Of a stretch of DNA of 64,000 nucleotides, positions 17,927 to 26,521 are shown in pieces; the stretch's first letter is position 1, and each line of letters starts with the position of its first letter. A program made the translations under genes and the position numbers. The stretch is from Geminocystis herdmanii PCC 6308. Lineage in GTDB: Bacteria; Cyanobacteriota; Cyanobacteriia; Cyanobacteriales; Cyanobacteriaceae. The notes beneath the pieces are model-generated. The model searched no databases, had not been told where the DNA came from, and saw nothing but the letters and a program-made list of their open reading frames with translations. Where the stretch lies: the NCBI RefSeq assembly GCF_000332235.1, contig NZ_CM001775.1:861630-925629 (forward strand), in the 5' to 3' direction.

Positions 17927-18712
17927 ATGAATAGTATAATTAAAGTAGAAAATTTGACAGTTTTATATCAAAATTTGCCGATTATTGCAGGAGTTTATTT
18001 AGACATAAAGCCTCAAGAAATTACTGGCATTATAGGTCGATCGGGCTGTGGAAAAAGTACTCTATTAAAGTGTTTTAATCGCCTTAATGATTTTGTTGAT
18101 GGCATGAAAATTAAGGGAAATATTTTGTTTAAAGAGCAGAATATTTACGATTCTGATGTCAATTTAGTGCAATTGCGTAGGGTTATTGGTATGTTATTTC
18201 AACGCCCTGCCCCTTTTCCTACATCAATTTATAAAAATATTTCTATGACTTTAAAAGCAAATGGTTATAAAAAAAATCTGGATGATTTAGTAGAAGATTC
18301 ATTAAAAAAAGTCGGTTTATGGGATGAGGTAAAAAATCACCTTCATAAAAACGCTATGAATCTTTCGGGAGGGCAAAAACAACGACTTTGTTTAGCAAGA
18401 GCCATCGCTATTCAACCAGAGATTATACTATTAGATGAGCCTTGTTCTGCATTAGACCCAATTTCTACCCTCGAAATTGAGAATTTATTATATCAATTAA
18501 AGAAAGATTATACCATCATTATCACTACTCATGATCTCAAACAAATTGCTCGTATTTGTGATGATGTAATTTATATGGATATGAGAGAGGACGATCGAGG
18601 TAATAAAACTGGGTTTATTGTAGAACAAAACAGTGTCGAAAAGATATTTCTTAACCCTGATAATCAAGAAACTTTAGCCTACACTTCAGGAGGAATTGCC
18701 ATCAATAAGTAA
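17927..18712 (+). CDS. pstB: Phosphate ABC transporter ATP-binding protein PstB
   Basis: ATPase that energises phosphate import with the fused PstCA. The 261 aa show Walker A GRSGCGKS, the PstB-specific FQRPAPFPTSIYKNI, the signature LSGGQKQRL, Walker B IILLDEPCSALDP and the H-loop THD. Length is normal. It lies 82 nt after pstCA in the same direction. No phoU follows. Confidence 0.95.
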   Translation: MNSIIKVENLTVLYQNLPIIAGVYLDIKPQEITGIIGRSGCGKSTLLKCFNRLNDFVDGMKIKGNILFKEQNIYDSDVNLVQLRRVIGMLFQRPAPFPTSIYKNISMTLKANGYKKNLDDLVEDSLKKVGLWDEVKNHLHKNAMNLSGGQKQRLCLARAIAIQPEIILLDEPCSALDPISTLEIENLLYQLKKDYTIIITTHDLKQIARICDDVIYMDMREDDRGNKTGFIVEQNSVEKIFLNPDNQETLAYTSGGIAINK

Positions 18713-18720
18713 GAAGTAAT

Positions 18721-18808
18721 TTTCAGAAATAAAGATACCAATTTTCTCAATAAATTCCCCCTTTTTTAAGCAGGGGGTTTTCAAAGTTGAAAATGTTAAT
18801 TTCTGAAA
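18721..18808 (+). repeat. Inverted-repeat element with terminator-like hairpin after pstB
   Basis: Ten-base arms TTTCAGAAAT (18721-18730) and ATTTCTGAAA (18799-18808) enclose a hairpin CCCCC (18757-18761)/GGGGG (18773-18777) followed by TTTTC. It probably terminates the pst operon; the outer arms and the AGCAGGG...TTTTCA core, similar to sequence at 22014-22032, suggest a small mobile repeat. Nothing else is seen up to 18906. Confidence 0.5.
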
Positions 18809-18906
18809 CTAATATATAGTGGCAGATACGAAAGTTTTTAACTATTAATTAATCAATTATTAGAAAAAATCCCCCTAATACACCAATACCCTAATACCCC
18901 AGGGTG

Positions 18907-19206
18907 TTAAATTGTACTGTGTCTAATCGCCAATGTAATTAAGCCTTGTTGCCCTAACAATACTTCTCTTAATAGGGTAATAATGCCAAGCCACACCACT
19001 GGAGTAATATCGATACCCCCTAAAGGTTGAATTATTTTACGGGTAGGTGCTAAAAATGGTTCTGTAGGTAAATAAGCTAATTTATAGGGAAATTCCGTTA
19101 AATTGACGTTGGGATACCACGTTAAAACGATGCGAAAAATAAATAATACTGTCATTATCAGTAATAAAATCCCTAATAACACACTACCAATAATTGCAAG
19201 ATTCAT
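18907..19206 (-). CDS. YggT family (Ycf19-like) membrane protein
   Basis: Small 99-aa protein with two membrane helices (about 5-28 and 65-86) and the family motif FRIVLTWYPNVNLTEFP followed by LAYLPTEPFLAPTRKIIQPLGGIDITP. YggT/Ycf19 homologues are linked to membrane organisation or thylakoid/cell-division functions; the exact role is unknown. It stands alone, facing the pst operon. Confidence 0.9.
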   Translation of the reverse strand: MNLAIIGSVLLGILLLIMTVLFIFRIVLTWYPNVNLTEFPYKLAYLPTEPFLAPTRKIIQPLGGIDITPVVWLGIITLLREVLLGQQGLITLAIRHSTI

Positions 19207-19386
19207 ATAAATTTTATCTCTAATTTATAATCTGATTTTACCACAACCATCGAACCCATTTTGAGAAGAAAACAACTCAAAACGAAAAAAGTTAAAATAG
19301 ATTTTAGTTAACCTTACTTAACAGATTAGGATCGATCGAAAGATTATAATAGACCTTATCTGTATCCAAAACGAGGATCAAATTTT

Positions 19387-20469
19387 ATGATTGACGTAAT
19401 TATTATTAGTATTTTTGTTCTAGCCTTTGCGGGAGTAGGTTTCGATGTTATTGAAATTCTACCCGATGATATACAAAATCAAATATCCAATATTCAGGCT
19501 TTGAGATGGTTAGCGGCAGGATTCGCTTCCATCATCGGATTAGCATTAGGATTAGTTGCCCAAACTACCTACAGACGACTAGAGCAAAAAATTCGCAAAA
19601 CTCCCATCGAAGTTATTATTACTAGAGCCATCGGCTTAGTGATAGGATTACTTTTAGCTAATTTAATGTTAGCCCCAATTTTCCTTTTACCCATACCGGG
19701 TAACTTCAGTTTCATCAAACCTATGATGGCAATACTTGGTAGTGTGATGTTTGCGGTTTTAGGGGTATCCCTTGCAGATGCTCACGGGCGTACATTTTTA
19801 CGACTGATTAACCCCAACAGCATCGAATCCATGTTAGTGGCAGAAGGCACATTAAAACCCGTTGCCACCAAAATTTTAGATACTAGCTGTATCATTGACG
19901 GGAGAATTCAACAACTTCTCTCTACTGGTTTTCTGGAAGGACAAATTTTAATCCCCCAGTTTATCTTAAACGAATTGCAACAATTAGCCGATGCTACTAA
20001 TGATCAAAAAAGAGTGCGAGGCAGACGAGGATTAGACATCTTAAATCAGATGCAGGAAACTTATCCAGATAAAATTGTCATTCATCCCGAAGAATATGAA
20101 GATGTCACCACCGTTGACGCAAAATTATTGCACCTTGCCCATGACATCAACGCTATGTTGATTACTAACGACTTTAATTTAAGTAAAGTGGCTAGTTTAC
20201 AAAAAATTGAAATACTTAATGTTAACGATTTAGCTCAAGCTGTGCGCCCTATTTATTTACCCGGCGACTATATCGACTTAAAAATTCTCAAACATGGTAA
20301 AGAACCCAGTCAAGGTATTGGTTACTTAGAAGATGGTACAATGGTGGTAGTAGAAGAAGCTAATGGTTATGTAGGCGCGGAAATGAGAGTTATTGTTACT
20401 TCTGCTTTGCAAACCTCCGCAGGAAGAATGATTTTTGCTAAAACTAATGCTTCTGCTATGGTTTCTTAA
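19387..20469 (+). CDS. PIN/TRAM domain membrane protein (YacL-like)
   Basis: The 360-aa protein has an N-terminal membrane region of four helices (about 5-135), a PIN domain (about 155-285) with acidic motifs LDTSCIIDGR, VDAKLLHLA and LITNDFNL, and a C-terminal TRAM domain (PGDYIDLKILKHGKEPSQGI onward). PIN domains are metal-dependent ribonuclease folds and TRAM binds RNA, so a membrane-bound RNA-processing enzyme is likely. This architecture is conserved in cyanobacteria, Firmicutes and plastids. Confidence 0.9.
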   Translation: MIDVIIISIFVLAFAGVGFDVIEILPDDIQNQISNIQALRWLAAGFASIIGLALGLVAQTTYRRLEQKIRKTPIEVIITRAIGLVIGLLLANLMLAPIFLLPIPGNFSFIKPMMAILGSVMFAVLGVSLADAHGRTFLRLINPNSIESMLVAEGTLKPVATKILDTSCIIDGRIQQLLSTGFLEGQILIPQFILNELQQLADATNDQKRVRGRRGLDILNQMQETYPDKIVIHPEEYEDVTTVDAKLLHLAHDINAMLITNDFNLSKVASLQKIEILNVNDLAQAVRPIYLPGDYIDLKILKHGKEPSQGIGYLEDGTMVVVEEANGYVGAEMRVIVTSALQTSAGRMIFAKTNASAMVS

Positions 20470-20500
20470 TTTCATTGTTAGAGTATGTCACGCAAAGGTT

Positions 20501-20558
20501 AACTGTCAAGTATCATTGTTTCTGGTTAAGAAATTCAAGGAAATTTGACAGTTTTTAT
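20501..20558 (+). terminator. Possible terminator after the PIN/TRAM gene
   Basis: AACTGTCAA (20501-20509) pairs with TTGACAGTT (20545-20553), followed by TTT. The 35-nt loop is long, so it could instead be a small inverted-repeat element. Confidence 0.4.
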
Positions 20559-20590
20559 CTTTCTATATATTCATCTTTTTTACCTATCAC

Positions 20591-21169
20591 ATGAATTCTA
20601 TTTTAATGGTTCATGGTATTACTGATACGGGCAATGTTTTTGATACCATGAAATCCTATTTTCAAAATAAGGGATTTACTATCTATACTCTTGATTTAAT
20701 TCCTAATTTTGGTAGTGCAGATTTACGGGATTTGGCACAACAAGTTAAACAATTTATTGATACTCAATTCCCCTCTGAAGAAAAAATAATTTTGCTTGGT
20801 TTTAGTATGGGAGGATTAGTCACTCGTTATTATCTTCAAAGGCTTAATGGGTTAACTAAAGTCGATCGATATATTAGCATTTCTGCACCTAATAATGGTA
20901 CTAATTTAGCTTATCTTCCTCCCTTAAAAGGGATTCAACAAATGTGTCCGAATAGTGAGTTTTTACAAGACTTAAATCACGATGTCAAGGAAACATTAGG
21001 AATGATTAATTGTTTAATTATTTGGACTCCTTTTGATTTGATGATTCTTCCAGCTAATAGTTCTATTTTAGGTATCGGTAAAGAGGTTGATATTCCTATT
21101 TTAATCCATAAATGGATGTTAAGTGATCAAAGAGTTTTTGATGAAATTAATTCTTTTTTAAATACTTAA
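20591..21169 (+). CDS. Alpha/beta hydrolase, lipase-like
   Basis: The 192-aa protein starts with the oxyanion strand ILMVHGITDTG and contains the nucleophile elbow GFSMGG (about 76-81), then a VDRYISISAPNNGT strand typical of triacylglycerol lipase/PGAP1-like hydrolases. A candidate acidic residue (WTPFDLMI) and His (LIHKWMLSD) follow in the right order. No signal peptide. The substrate cannot be told from sequence. Confidence 0.85.
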   Translation: MNSILMVHGITDTGNVFDTMKSYFQNKGFTIYTLDLIPNFGSADLRDLAQQVKQFIDTQFPSEEKIILLGFSMGGLVTRYYLQRLNGLTKVDRYISISAPNNGTNLAYLPPLKGIQQMCPNSEFLQDLNHDVKETLGMINCLIIWTPFDLMILPANSSILGIGKEVDIPILIHKWMLSDQRVFDEINSFLNT

Positions 21170-21290
21170 AATTTAACATTCATCTATGGCGTTTTTTTTA
21201 TTATGACGTACATTTGTTTTGCCTATTGCCTTTCAACGAAAATTTTCGTACCTCACTAAAACGAGTATTGCTATATCTTCATCTTCTAGG

Positions 21291-21932
21291 TTAATATTGA
21301 ATGACAAAGGGATCAAGAGAACGCCAAAGATACCACACTGCGACAGTGCGATAAGGTTGCCATTGTTGTGACAATGTAATTATTTCAGCTTTTGTCATGT
21401 TTCCATAATGTTGATAGATGGCGTTGATTAATCCTAAATCAGCTAATGGTAGTATATCAGGACGATGTAAATGGAAGATTAGAAACATTTGCGCACTCCA
21501 TTCACCAATACCTTTGATTTGGGTTAACTGTTTAATGATTTCATGATCACTCATGTATTCCCATGTATTTGGGGTTAAAAGTCCATCATGGAAAGCGTTG
21601 GCAACGTTGGTGATGTAATTAATTTTCTGTCGGGATAATCCGCATTGACGTAATTTTTCCCTGTCTGAAGTCAAAAAACTATGGGGAGTAATACTTTCTA
21701 AGACGGTGGCAAGTCTTTGCCAGACTGCTTCGGCGGCTTTCACTGAGATTTGTTGCCCTACTACTGCCCTAATTAGTGTATGAAAGGGGTTATGATGATT
21801 TGTCAATATTTCATCGGGATAAGTGATGATTAAGTTACCAATTATTTTATCTTGATGTGTAAGAAGTTCGAGGGCTTTTTGCCAATACAATGGAGTAATA
21901 GGTTTTACTAATTTTTTGTGATTAATTGACAT
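21291..21932 (-). CDS. DNA-3-methyladenine glycosylase II (AlkA family, HhH-GPD)
   Basis: Base-excision repair enzyme removing alkylated purines. The 213 aa carry the helix-hairpin-helix-GPD fold: FHTLIRAVVGQQISVKAAEAVW, the hairpin LTQIKGIGEWSAQMFLIFHL, and the catalytic Asp in LPLADLGL. It lacks the N-terminal extra domain of E. coli AlkA, which is normal for short homologues. Divergent from the hydrolase gene upstream and alone in its transcription unit. Confidence 0.9.
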   Translation of the reverse strand: MSINHKKLVKPITPLYWQKALELLTHQDKIIGNLIITYPDEILTNHHNPFHTLIRAVVGQQISVKAAEAVWQRLATVLESITPHSFLTSDREKLRQCGLSRQKINYITNVANAFHDGLLTPNTWEYMSDHEIIKQLTQIKGIGEWSAQMFLIFHLHRPDILPLADLGLINAIYQHYGNMTKAEIITLSQQWQPYRTVAVWYLWRSLDPFVIQY

Positions 21933-21974
21933 AAAGTTATTTATAAAAATAATTTAATACTGATAATAATTTTC

Positions 21975-22012
21975 TAACCCTCTCCCCTAACCCTCTCCCC
22001 TAACCCTCTCCC
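21975..22012. repeat. 14-bp tandem repeat (CTAACCCTCTCCCC)
   Basis: About 2.7 copies of a 14-bp unit, itself two diverged heptamers, in the gap 21933-22255. The same gap holds a dispersed AT-rich repeat at 22023-22090 (see separate entry). No gene is seen there. Confidence 0.8.
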
Positions 22013-22022
22013 ACAGCAGGGC

Positions 22023-22090
22023 GTTTTCATTCTCAAAATTTGGTTTAATTCAAAACTATAATTGAGAAGAAATCTAGCCATTTTTACTGA
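22023..22090. repeat. Dispersed ~68-bp intergenic repeat, copy 1
   Basis: The stretch containing GTTTTCATTCTCAAAATTTG, then ACTATAATTGAGAAG and AATCTAG closely matches 45405-45480. A weaker relative lies at about 44105-44170. No coding capacity; function unknown. Confidence 0.5.
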
Positions 22091-22255
22091 TTTAAAAATT
22101 AATTATCATTAAAAATCATGATATTTTTGGTGGAAATTGAACTTACAAAATACAATTTTACCCCGACTTTGAAAAAACTGCTGCTACAGGAGAGGGAAAC
22201 TAATATATTTAGAAAAAATTTTCTTATGGTTTGCAGATAAATATAACATATTTTT

Positions 22256-24592
22256 TTAGTCATAAATTAGTTTAATTTCTTCTTGAATGATGGGAATTGG
22301 TGCTTGATAAAAATAGTTTTTTTGTAAGTTTTCTTGATATATTATTTCTTCAAAAATATTTTTAACTTTTACATAATTTTCTGGCAAAAAGTTGGCTTGA
22401 TTTTGTCTAAATTTTATTTTATTACCAACTATTTGATAACTAATATTGATTTCTTGTAAAGCATTTAAGATAATTTTTAAGGTATCTTTTTTAATAGCTA
22501 ATAAGGGTAATATTTCTTCGATCGAAATCTCCTCACTTTTCTGTATATTCTGTTTAATTAGCTTAATTAAAGTTTGCCAAAGTTGTTCTATATCGAGGTT
22601 ATTTTGATGCTGATAGGCTAAAACTAAATCTTTTTGATTGTCGATCGCTTTTTGGGATTTATCGGTGATTTCTTGCCATTGTAAAGGACATTCGTTGACT
22701 AAAATTTCACGATGATCAATATTATTTAATAAGGTAAGGTTCGATCGATAATCTACAATAGTAGGAAGATGGTTAATGTTACGGTAAAAAGTAGTGTTTT
22801 CCTGTGCAATTTTTAAATCGATTATCTTGACAAAATAGAGATTTTTTTGTAAATGATAATCTAACTCGATAATAGCATCATAACGAGATTGTTGATTAAT
22901 TTCATTGTTATAATGTCCTTCCCATTTCCCTTCAATTCCTTGAGAGCAACTCTCATCATTTAAGGTAAAATAAACCGTATTTAGGGGTAATTTGTTGCCA
23001 TGATTATCCTTCTTTTTATCAGAAGTTTTTGTAAACCAACAATTTTTTATTAATAATTTCGGGTAAGGATTATCAAAGGTAAAAGGTTCAATTAATTTTA
23101 ACTCATTATATAATTTTTTCCCTAATTGTTCGATCGAAACTATCAAATCAATCTTTTTTGTCGAGGATAAACTATTACTTTTATTCCTTAATTGTTGATT
23201 AAGATTATCTGTCAATAAGTTAATATTTTCTGATGGTAAAGATATTTCTATTTCTTGATGATATTTCGTGATACTTATTAATAAATCCCTTTGATTATGG
23301 AGTAATTCCCATAAATTAAGACTAGAATGAGCATAACAATAACCATACTCGATCACGAAGTGGCGCTGCGCGATCGTAAAACGGCGCTGCTCGATCGTAA
23401 AACGGCGCTGCGCGATCGAATTTTCGTCACTAGAAAATAAAATAATAGGATGTCTATATTCTTGACTTAAAAAGCGAGAGATTAAAGGTAATAATTTTCT
23501 ATCCCATGAATTATTGTGCAAAATAATAATCTTATTGTTAGATAAATCTAAAGAAGCAATTTTTTGCTTAAATTGTTTAATAATTTTTTCTTTTAACTCT
23601 ACAAAAATTCGATAAGATTGCTCAACTTTCATCACCAATTCTCCCCATAAACGAGGATTTTCTGTAGTTAATAACTTTAACAATAAATTATCTTTTTTGT
23701 ACAGACTATTAAACACATTTAATCGAATGCCTAAACCTTTTTGATAGTCGGTAATTTTATCTTTACTATTTTCACAAGTTTTGATTAATCTTGTAATATA
23801 AAGGCGTTTTTCTAATGAGATTAATTCGATACCTTTTTTAAGTAAATAACGAGATTCTCCTTTGATATTATCTCCCGAAGCTAATAATCCTAAAGCAACT
23901 AAATCTAACAATTTGTCAGGTTTTTCCTGAGAAAATTCTTGATATAAACTCTCTAACAATTTATAAGCAATTCCTACCGCCGAGAGATGATAAAAAGGAT
24001 GATTTTCTGCGAAATTTAACGGATTAAGAAAAGAAATAACAGGAGGTCGTGCAACTGGTAAAATATGATGGTCAATGATAATTATATCTATTTCTAAATC
24101 TTGAGCATAACTAATCATCTCAAGACTTTGACACCCCATATCGACTACTAAAATTAACTTAACTTCCCTTTGGTTTAATAAATCGATACCTTCACGGGTT
24201 AATCCCTTAATTTCAGTGGGAGAAATATAGTAACTTAATTGATGATTTTGTAAGGAAAAAAAAGGCTTTAAACCTTCTATTAATATGGCTGTGGCTATCA
24301 CTCCATCAATGAAGGAATCTCCCCAAATCACCACTTTTTCTTGATTCACCCATGCTTGTTGTAAACTCTGGATTCCTCTTTTCATTTCTTGCCCAAATTC
24401 ATCTCCAGAAAGGGATTGAGTCTCATGACAATTCAATAATTCCCTCAAATTGTCAATGTCTCGAATCCCCCGATTCCAGAGTAATTGCCCTAAAAAATCT
24501 ATGTCACTATTATTGACATCAGTCTTTATTTCTGCCAAAAACCATTGAGGAATATCAATGCTTGGGATTATTTCCCATGAGTAGCTATCCAT
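22256..24592 (-). CDS. RecJ-like DHH family protein, probably catalytically degenerate
   Basis: A 778-aa relative of single-strand exonuclease RecJ. The fold is clear: DHH domain with motif II VVDMGCQS and motif III IIIIDHHILP, then GIAYKLLESL and a DHHA1-like RHPIILFSSD. But motif I reads GDSFIDG where RecJ has GDYDADG, losing the central metal-binding Asp, and I cannot find the DHHA1 GGHAxAAG or RGSGRS motifs. Residues about 392-415 are encoded by three copies of a 21-bp repeat. It starts 3 nt after an FHA gene. NCBI-style annotation would be RecJ; nuclease activity is doubtful. Confidence 0.8.
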   Translation of the reverse strand: MDSYSWEIIPSIDIPQWFLAEIKTDVNNSDIDFLGQLLWNRGIRDIDNLRELLNCHETQSLSGDEFGQEMKRGIQSLQQAWVNQEKVVIWGDSFIDGVIATAILIEGLKPFFSLQNHQLSYYISPTEIKGLTREGIDLLNQREVKLILVVDMGCQSLEMISYAQDLEIDIIIIDHHILPVARPPVISFLNPLNFAENHPFYHLSAVGIAYKLLESLYQEFSQEKPDKLLDLVALGLLASGDNIKGESRYLLKKGIELISLEKRLYITRLIKTCENSKDKITDYQKGLGIRLNVFNSLYKKDNLLLKLLTTENPRLWGELVMKVEQSYRIFVELKEKIIKQFKQKIASLDLSNNKIIILHNNSWDRKLLPLISRFLSQEYRHPIILFSSDENSIAQRRFTIEQRRFTIAQRHFVIEYGYCYAHSSLNLWELLHNQRDLLISITKYHQEIEISLPSENINLLTDNLNQQLRNKSNSLSSTKKIDLIVSIEQLGKKLYNELKLIEPFTFDNPYPKLLIKNCWFTKTSDKKKDNHGNKLPLNTVYFTLNDESCSQGIEGKWEGHYNNEINQQSRYDAIIELDYHLQKNLYFVKIIDLKIAQENTTFYRNINHLPTIVDYRSNLTLLNNIDHREILVNECPLQWQEITDKSQKAIDNQKDLVLAYQHQNNLDIEQLWQTLIKLIKQNIQKSEEISIEEILPLLAIKKDTLKIILNALQEINISYQIVGNKIKFRQNQANFLPENYVKVKNIFEEIIYQENLQKNYFYQAPIPIIQEEIKLIYD
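23350..23418 (-). repeat. Three tandem 21-bp CGATCG-delimited units inside the recJ-like gene
   Basis: Boundary sites at 23350 (CGATCA), 23371, 23392 and 23413 (CGATCG) are each exactly 21 bp apart. Each unit has the core (A/G)AA(A/G)(C/T)GGCGCTG. The units are read as repeated (E/A)QR(R/H)F(T/V)I, so the insertion keeps the frame and falls in a loop of the DHHA1-like region. Confidence 0.85.
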
Positions 24593-24595
24593 GAA

Positions 24596-25105
24596 TTAAA
24601 TTATAGTATCAAAAATAAAACTCACTTTGTCTTCTTTTCCTAAGGCAATACGATCTCCATTTTTGAGCCGATGACGATTTCCTGTCGGTAAGGGTGTATG
24701 ATTGATATAAGTACCATTAGCGCTTCCAGTGTCTTCAAGGAAAAAAGTATCACCCTCCACAATAATATCCACATGGATACGGGAAACAACCTGAGAATGA
24801 GGAAAACCTGATACGTCTATATCGGGAGGACTTTTTTCGTTAGGTTTCCCAATGTGGATTACTGGTAATTCCGTGGGCAATTCTAAAATAACTCCTGTTT
24901 GTACATGGGTAAGACTAGCTTTATAACTTTGAATCTGAGTCGAATTATCGATAATATTTGCTGTGGGTGAAACAGAAGAATCTGTTTCAAATAAATCGAC
25001 ATCGATATTACTAATATCTTCTAAGTTACCTACCACGTCAGTATTGCCAACATCTTCTAGGCTACCAATTACGTCTGTGATAATTTCTGATGACTCGTTA
25101 ATCAT
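24596..25105 (-). CDS. FHA domain-containing protein
   Basis: Phosphothreonine-binding adaptor, 169 aa. Residues 1-60 are an acidic, low-complexity segment with repeated VGNxEDxxN-like pieces; residues 78-165 form the FHA domain with conserved VIHIGKPN, SRIHVDI (Ser-Arg and His phosphopeptide contacts), GSANGTYIN and LKNGDRIALG. It ends 3 nt before the recJ-like start, so the two are almost certainly co-translated. The kinase that it reads is not in this window. Confidence 0.92.
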   Translation of the reverse strand: MINESSEIITDVIGSLEDVGNTDVVGNLEDISNIDVDLFETDSSVSPTANIIDNSTQIQSYKASLTHVQTGVILELPTELPVIHIGKPNEKSPPDIDVSGFPHSQVVSRIHVDIIVEGDTFFLEDTGSANGTYINHTPLPTGNRHRLKNGDRIALGKEDKVSFIFDTII

Positions 25106-25200
25106 ATAGAATTTCTCTTGAGGTTGTGATCAACATTTTATCGCAAAAACGAATTTTCCGTAGAAATAGGAAAGGAGGAATAAGGCAAAATTGTTAACGG

Positions 25201-25908
25201 TTAATTATTTAAGGCAGATTTGTCAAGAAACCAGATTAATTCTCCTTGGGGATTAATAAATTTACTGGGGTATTGATTGGGGTTGCCTGTGTCACTAAAT
25301 ACCTCTTTTAAAGCCTCTTGTTTACTACTTCCTGCTACTAAAAAAATGACACAGTTTGCGTGATTAATTAAGGGTATGGTGAAGGTTAGTCTTAAACTTT
25401 CGCCTCGATTTCCGACGGTAATTAGTCGATCGAACACTTCTAAGGCTTTAGTATAAGGGAAAAGAGAAGCCGTATGTCCATCGTCTCCCATACCTAATAA
25501 GATGATGTCAAAGCTAGGAAAACCAGAGGTTAAACCGAAAAAGTCGAGTATCTCTTGATGATGTTTTTGGGCATCGGTGTCGGGATTTTCTCCATCTGTG
25601 GGCATGGGATGAATATTCGTCACGGGAATATTAACGTGATTTAACCATGCTTCCCTTGCCATTTTTTCGTTACTATCGGCATGAGTTGGCAAGACATAAC
25701 GCTCATCTCCCCAGAATATATGAATTTTATCCCAAGGTAAATCAGTTTTGGCGATGGCTTCATAAATTGGTTTAGGAGTATTTCCTCCAGCTAGGGCGAT
25801 CGTACATCTGTTTGTAAGCTCGATCGAACTTCTGATTTTCTCAATAATAAAATCTGTTGCCGTGGCAATCAAAGCAGTTTTATCGGCAAGTATTTTAGTT
25901 TGTACCAT
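25201..25908 (-). CDS. pgl: 6-phosphogluconolactonase
   Basis: Second step of the oxidative pentose phosphate pathway, hydrolysing 6-phosphogluconolactone in the cytosol. The 235-aa DevB-type protein shows ALAGGNTPKPIYEAI (phosphate site), WGDERYVLPTHADSNEKMAREAWL and GMGDDGHTASLFP with the catalytic His. Length is normal. Upstream lies a 211-nt gap without genes. Confidence 0.95.
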   Translation of the reverse strand: MVQTKILADKTALIATATDFIIEKIRSSIELTNRCTIALAGGNTPKPIYEAIAKTDLPWDKIHIFWGDERYVLPTHADSNEKMAREAWLNHVNIPVTNIHPMPTDGENPDTDAQKHHQEILDFFGLTSGFPSFDIILLGMGDDGHTASLFPYTKALEVFDRLITVGNRGESLRLTFTIPLINHANCVIFLVAGSSKQEALKEVFSDTGNPNQYPSKFINPQGELIWFLDKSALNN

Positions 25909-26119
25909 GAATTTTATCTTATCTGGAAAGAATATCTACAGTATAAATTCTAACTTGAGTTCGATCGACCTCTACCGCAATACATTCTGTCTCTAGGTTT
26001 ACTCATTTTCACAATCTTATTAATAAGTAAAAATTATCTATTTCGCTATTGATATTTTTATTTTTTATAGCTATACTAAAAACAGTTAAGGAAAACTAAT
26101 AACAAAAAGGTAAAAGATT

Positions 26120-26410
26120 ATGTTTGGTTATACTAAGTTTTGGAAAGGTTTATTAATATCTCCCTTTAATCACATTAAAAATAAATTAGATTCTTGGGAA
26201 ATTAAAGAGAAAAATATCGCTAAAAAAATAGTTAGTTTAATTCCTAGTCAATGCCCTTTTGCTCAAGATATTTGTGTGTTCGATCGAAAAATTGTGACTA
26301 TTCCGCCTTTATGTAAACTAAATCCTTTTTACGATAATCTAATGATATTAAGGTTTAAGGCTTTATGTTTTTTAAGTGAAATTGGTGAAGATATTAGCCC
26401 ATATTGCTAA
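26120..26410 (+). CDS. Mo-dependent nitrogenase C-terminal domain protein
   Basis: A 96-aa protein matching the cyanobacterial family named for similarity to the C-terminal region of Mo-nitrogenase-associated proteins: KIVSLIPSQCPFAQDICVFDRKIVTIPPLCKLNPFYD followed by RFKALCFLSEIG (shown in two parts). Cysteines at CPFAQDIC and CKLNP are conserved. The family occurs in non-diazotrophs, so it does not imply nitrogen fixation; function is unknown. Confidence 0.8.
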   Translation: MFGYTKFWKGLLISPFNHIKNKLDSWEIKEKNIAKKIVSLIPSQCPFAQDICVFDRKIVTIPPLCKLNPFYDNLMILRFKALCFLSEIGEDISPYC

Positions 26411-26521
26411 TTATTAGTATCAAAAAAAGATAATTTTATCAAGGGTATATTTTATCTTAAATTAGAGGATAACATCACATTCTCACCAATTTTTTTCAAC
26501 TCTCTAACCCCTAATTCCTGA

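Noticed and set aside
23350-23418. Possible CRISPR-like array
   Set aside because: Units are contiguous 21-bp repeats inside a reading frame, without unique spacers or cas genes.
26120-26410. Evidence of nitrogen fixation
   Set aside because: The Mo-nitrogenase C-terminal-domain family is common in non-fixing cyanobacteria; no nif genes are in the window.
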